From NCBI GenBank assembly GCA_021819535.1, contig JAKAQU010000127.1, forward strand, positions 1 to 7,847: a stretch of 7,847 bases of DNA. Direction: 5' to 3'. The translations under genes were made by a program, and so were the position numbers. The DNA is from Pseudomonadota bacterium. Its GTDB lineage: Bacteria; Pseudomonadota; Alphaproteobacteria; Acetobacterales; Acetobacteraceae. The notes beneath the pieces are model-generated. The model saw nothing but the letters and a program-made list of their open reading frames with translations, did not search any database and was not told where the DNA came from. Shown one piece after another: positions 5,498-7,847 of the stretch. The first letter of the stretch is position 1. Every line of letters begins with the position of its first letter.

Positions 5498-6825
5498 CGG
5501 ACGGGGCGCTCCTTTCCGAGCTCGTTGCCGCCGCGCGCGCCGCCGGCGCCGATGAGGCGGATGCGCTCCTGGTGCGTTCGGCCTCGCTTTCGGTGCAGAT
5601 CAGGCTGGGCGAGGCCGAGCATGTCGAGCGGGCGGAGGCGCGCGATCTCGGTTTGCGCGTGTTCGTCGGCCGCCGCGCCGCCATCGTCTCGGCGGGGAGC
5701 GCCGATCCCGCCGGATTTCCCGACCTCGTCGCGCGCGCGCTCGCCATGGCGCGGGTAGTGCCGGAAGACCCCTATGCCGGGATCGATCCGATGCCGTCAT
5801 CACCGCCGGATACCGCGTTTCTCGACCTTCTCGACCCCGAGGAGCCGGACCCTGAGCGCCTGATCGCCCGCGCCGTCGCGGCCGAGGCGGCAGCTCTCGC
5901 GGTCCCCGGCGTCACCAATTCCGAGGGGGCCGAGGCGGGCTGGAGCCGGAGCGAGGTCACGCTCGCGACCTCGGCCGGGTTCGTCGGCGGGTATGCGCGA
6001 AGCGGGCACAGCCTCTCGGTCACCGCGCTCGCAGGCCGCGGGACGGGAATGGAGCGCGATTACGACTATGTCTCAACCGTTTTTGGGGCCGATCTCGAAG
6101 ACGGGGCGGCACTCGGGCGGCGGGCCGGCGAGCGGGCGGTGGCACGGCTCAATCCGCGGCGGCCGAAAACCGCGCGCCTCCCGGTGGTCTATGACCCGCG
6201 CGTGGCCGCGAGCCTGGTCGGGCATCTCGCTGCGGCGATCAATGGCGCGAGCATCGCGCGCGGCACCAGCTTCCTCAAGGATCGCCTGGATCAGAAGATT
6301 TTCGGCGCCGGGATCGCCATTCACGACGACCCCCATCGCCGGCGCGGTCTCCGCTCCCGCCCGTTCGACGGCGAGGGACAGCGGACGGCGCCGCTCACGC
6401 TGGTCGAGGATGGCGTCTTGCGGGCGTTTCTGCTCGATCTTAGGAGCGCGCGCCAGCTCGGCATGAGCCCGAACGGCCATGCCGCGCGCGGAACCGGCGG
6501 GCCGCCGGGGCCGGCGCCGAGCAATCTCTATCTCGCGCCCGGAAAACCGAGCCCGGCGGCGCTGATGGCCGATATCAAGGAGGGTATCTTCGTGACCGAG
6601 CTGATCGGCATGGGGGTCAACGGCATCACCGGCGATTACAGCCGCGGGGCGAGCGGGTTCATGATCCGCGATGGCGGCATCGCCGAGCCGGTCGCCGAGA
6701 TCACCATCGCCGGCAACCTGATCGAGATGTTTGCCAACCTCGCCGCGGCCGATGATCTGGTCTTTCGCCGCGGCACCGACGCGCCGACGCTCCGCGTCGA
6801 TGGGATGACGATGGCGGGGGCGTGA
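5494..6825 (+). CDS. pmbA: PmbA/TldE-type subunit of the TldD/TldE metalloprotease
   Basis: TldD and TldE (PmbA) form a cytoplasmic heterodimeric zinc protease that processes small peptides; in E. coli it matures microcin B17 and degrades the CcdA antitoxin. This 443-residue protein is of the TldE length. It shows the conserved GRGTGMERDYDY at 181-192, SRPFDGEG at 288-295, and the C-terminal GVNGITGDYSRGASGF at 374-389 followed by EITIAGNL. The HExxxH zinc motif of TldD is absent, which identifies it as the non-catalytic TldE side. ATG 5494 overlaps the M16 stop as ATGA, indicating translational coupling. In-frame TGA and TAG stop codons stand back to back at 6823-6828. No tldD is in the window, so its partner must be elsewhere in the genome. 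Confidence 0.93.
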   Translation: MTDGALLSELVAAARAAGADEADALLVRSASLSVQIRLGEAEHVERAEARDLGLRVFVGRRAAIVSAGSADPAGFPDLVARALAMARVVPEDPYAGIDPMPSSPPDTAFLDLLDPEEPDPERLIARAVAAEAAALAVPGVTNSEGAEAGWSRSEVTLATSAGFVGGYARSGHSLSVTALAGRGTGMERDYDYVSTVFGADLEDGAALGRRAGERAVARLNPRRPKTARLPVVYDPRVAASLVGHLAAAINGASIARGTSFLKDRLDQKIFGAGIAIHDDPHRRRGLRSRPFDGEGQRTAPLTLVEDGVLRAFLLDLRSARQLGMSPNGHAARGTGGPPGPAPSNLYLAPGKPSPAALMADIKEGIFVTELIGMGVNGITGDYSRGASGFMIRDGGIAEPVAEITIAGNLIEMFANLAAADDLVFRRGTDAPTLRVDGMTMAGA

Positions 6826-6832
6826 TAGCGCG

Positions 6833-6858
6833 CCCCGGCGCGCCTATATAAGCCGGGG
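6833..6858. other. Hairpin with TATATAA loop before the Tim44-like gene
   Basis: CCCCGGC (6833-6839) and GCCGGGG (6852-6858) form a 7-bp stem whose 12-base loop contains TATATAA (6845-6851). TATAAG (6847-6852) resembles a -10 box, but the bases 17 upstream (GATAGC) are a poor -35. An alternative hairpin, GCGCGC/GCGCGC, overlaps it on the left (6829-6844). It may be a weak terminator for the thrC operon, a promoter for the next gene, or neither. Confidence 0.35.
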
Positions 6859-6873
6859 CCGGAAGGTTTCGGC

Positions 6874-7824
6874 ATGGGGAGAACCGGGATGCGCCGCTCA
6901 ATGTCGTTGTCCGCCACCGTGCTCGCCACCGTGCTCGCCATCATGTTTGCCCTGGCGCCGGCGCTGGCACCATCTCTCGCCATCGCCCGGGCCGGTGATG
7001 GATCCTCGATGGGCAGCCGCGGCAGCCGCACCTATTCGGCGCCGCCGCCGACCAACACCGCCCCCTATGCCGCGCCGATCGGGCGCAGCCTCACCGCGCC
7101 CGGCATGTCGGGGGGCATGTCGGGGAGCATGATGAATGGCCGCTCTACCGGCGGCCCGATGCATGGCTCGTTCCTCTCCGGCCTGTTCGGCGGGCTGATC
7201 GGCGCCGGGATCGCCGGGATGCTGTTCGGGCATGGGTTTTTCGGCGGAATGGGCGGTTTTGGCGGCTTGATCGGCATTCTGATCCAGCTTGCGCTGATCG
7301 TCTGGCTGGTTCGCGTGCTCGCGCGCCGGGTGAGCGGGCCATTTTTTGCCGCGGCCAGTGCCCCGCAACGCCCGCCGGGTCCGATGCCGAACGCCGCCCC
7401 GGCCGCGGGCGGGCGGCCCGGCCCGGCGATTGGCGCCGCTGATTTCCAAGCCTTCGAGCAGGCCCTCCACGCCATCCAGTCGGCCTGGAGTGCCCAGGAT
7501 CTCGCGGCCCTGCGCCGCCTCGCGACCCCGGAAATGGTGAGTTATTTCGCCGAGCAACTGGCCGATCAGGCGAGCCGGGGGGTGCGCAACGTCGTTCGCG
7601 ACGTGCGGCTCGAACGCGGCGATCTCGCAGAGGCGTGGTCGGAGGGCGGGCGGAATTACGCGACGGTTGCGATGCGGTTCTCGATGATCGATGTGACGCT
7701 CGATGCCGCCGGCCGGATCGTCGATGGCAGTGCGAGCGAGCGGGTGAGTGCGAGCGAGTTCTGGACCTTCCTCCGCGCGCCCGCTGGGGCCTGGATTCTG
7801 TCGGCGATCCAGCAAGCCAAATAA
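6874..7824 (+). CDS. Tim44-like domain protein with signal peptide and Gly-rich membrane segment
   Basis: This 316-residue protein is of the bacterial Tim44-like family (predicted lipid-binding/transport; COG4395-like layout). Residues 1-40 are a signal peptide or anchor: basic start, hydrophobic core, and a likely signal peptidase I site after IARA (40). A Ser/Pro/Gly/Met-rich linker (41-100) follows. Next come a Gly-rich hydrophobic segment (101-131) and a membrane helix (about 132-148, GILIQLALIVWLVRVLA) ending in positive charges. Another Pro/Gly linker leads to the Tim44-like domain (about 190-313), with FEQALHAIQSAW at 194-205, ATPEMVSYFAEQL at 217-229 and FWTFLRAPAGAWILSAIQ at 296-313. 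The start is uncertain: ATG 6874 has GGAAGG (6861-6866) 7 bases ahead, while in-frame ATG 6889 has GGGGAGA (6876-6882) 6 bases ahead and gives MRRSMSLS. It lies 48 bases after pmbA and may belong to that operon. Its molecular function is not known. Confidence 0.85.
   Translation: MGRTGMRRSMSLSATVLATVLAIMFALAPALAPSLAIARAGDGSSMGSRGSRTYSAPPPTNTAPYAAPIGRSLTAPGMSGGMSGSMMNGRSTGGPMHGSFLSGLFGGLIGAGIAGMLFGHGFFGGMGGFGGLIGILIQLALIVWLVRVLARRVSGPFFAAASAPQRPPGPMPNAAPAAGGRPGPAIGAADFQAFEQALHAIQSAWSAQDLAALRRLATPEMVSYFAEQLADQASRGVRNVVRDVRLERGDLAEAWSEGGRNYATVAMRFSMIDVTLDAAGRIVDGSASERVSASEFWTFLRAPAGAWILSAIQQAK
6913..6936. repeat. 12-base tandem duplication in the signal-peptide codons
   Basis: GCCACCGTGCTC occurs twice in tandem (6913-6924, 6925-6936), encoding Ala-Thr-Val-Leu twice in the hydrophobic core of the signal peptide. 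The exact DNA identity suggests a recent duplication that keeps the frame. Confidence 0.8.
7012..7029. repeat. 9-base tandem duplication in the linker codons
   Basis: GGCAGCCGC occurs twice in tandem (7012-7020, 7021-7029), encoding Gly-Ser-Arg twice just after the predicted signal peptide of the Tim44-like protein. Confidence 0.75.
7102..7125. repeat. 12-base tandem duplication in the Gly/Met linker codons
   Basis: GGCATGTCGGGG occurs twice in tandem (7102-7113, 7114-7125), followed by a partial third copy (AGCATG, 7126-7131). It encodes GMSGGMSGSM in the low-complexity linker. Confidence 0.8.
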
Positions 7825-7847
7825 TATTTCTGCAACACGCATAACCG

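Noticed and set aside
6898..7842. Minus-strand open frame opposite the Tim44-like gene (314 codons)
   Set aside because: The + strand protein has a signal peptide, membrane helix and Tim44 domain; the antisense product is Arg/Gly/His-rich without domains.

Overview
The window is a high-GC, densely coding stretch from an alphaproteobacterium. Protein style fits Rhodospirillales/Acetobacteraceae best, but that family placement is a judgement from pattern recognition, not a search. All seven genes lie on the + strand and all are intact except the first, which is cut by the left edge. I see no tRNA, rRNA, CRISPR array, insertion sequence or other mobile element.

Region 1 (1-1451) is the end of a glyoxylate-assimilation operon: the C-terminal two thirds of hydroxypyruvate isomerase (hyi), then tartronate semialdehyde reductase (glxR/garR). 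With glyoxylate carboligase (gcl, expected upstream and outside the window) these convert two glyoxylates to tartronate semialdehyde and then to D-glycerate.

Region 2 (1452-2572) holds a 205-base intergenic stretch that is AT-rich for this DNA. It contains a 9-bp stem-loop and a good sigma70-type promoter overlapped by two inverted repeats. The promoter drives a 294-residue XRE-family regulator whose C-terminal domain I do not recognise. A 9-bp GC-rich terminator-like hairpin follows the gene.

Region 3 (2573-2814) has no gene. It carries three successive stem-loops ahead of thrC. The middle one is a 65-base imperfect palindrome whose right arm can also pair with a downstream TCTAGAGC.

Region 4 (2815-6825) is a tightly packed operon: threonine synthase (thrC), an M16 zinc peptidase of the mitochondrial-processing-peptidase type (1-base gap), and a PmbA/TldE-type protein (4-base ATGA overlap).

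Region 5 (6874-7824), 48 bases further on, encodes an exported or membrane-anchored Tim44-like protein with a Gly/Met-rich segment and a C-terminal Tim44 domain.

Most of this is ordinary housekeeping DNA. The parts worth a second look are the regulator's promoter/operator architecture, the structured thrC leader, and the clustering of two relatives of mitochondrial import components (MPP-like peptidase and Tim44-like protein) around a TldE gene. I do not see a clear new multi-gene system.
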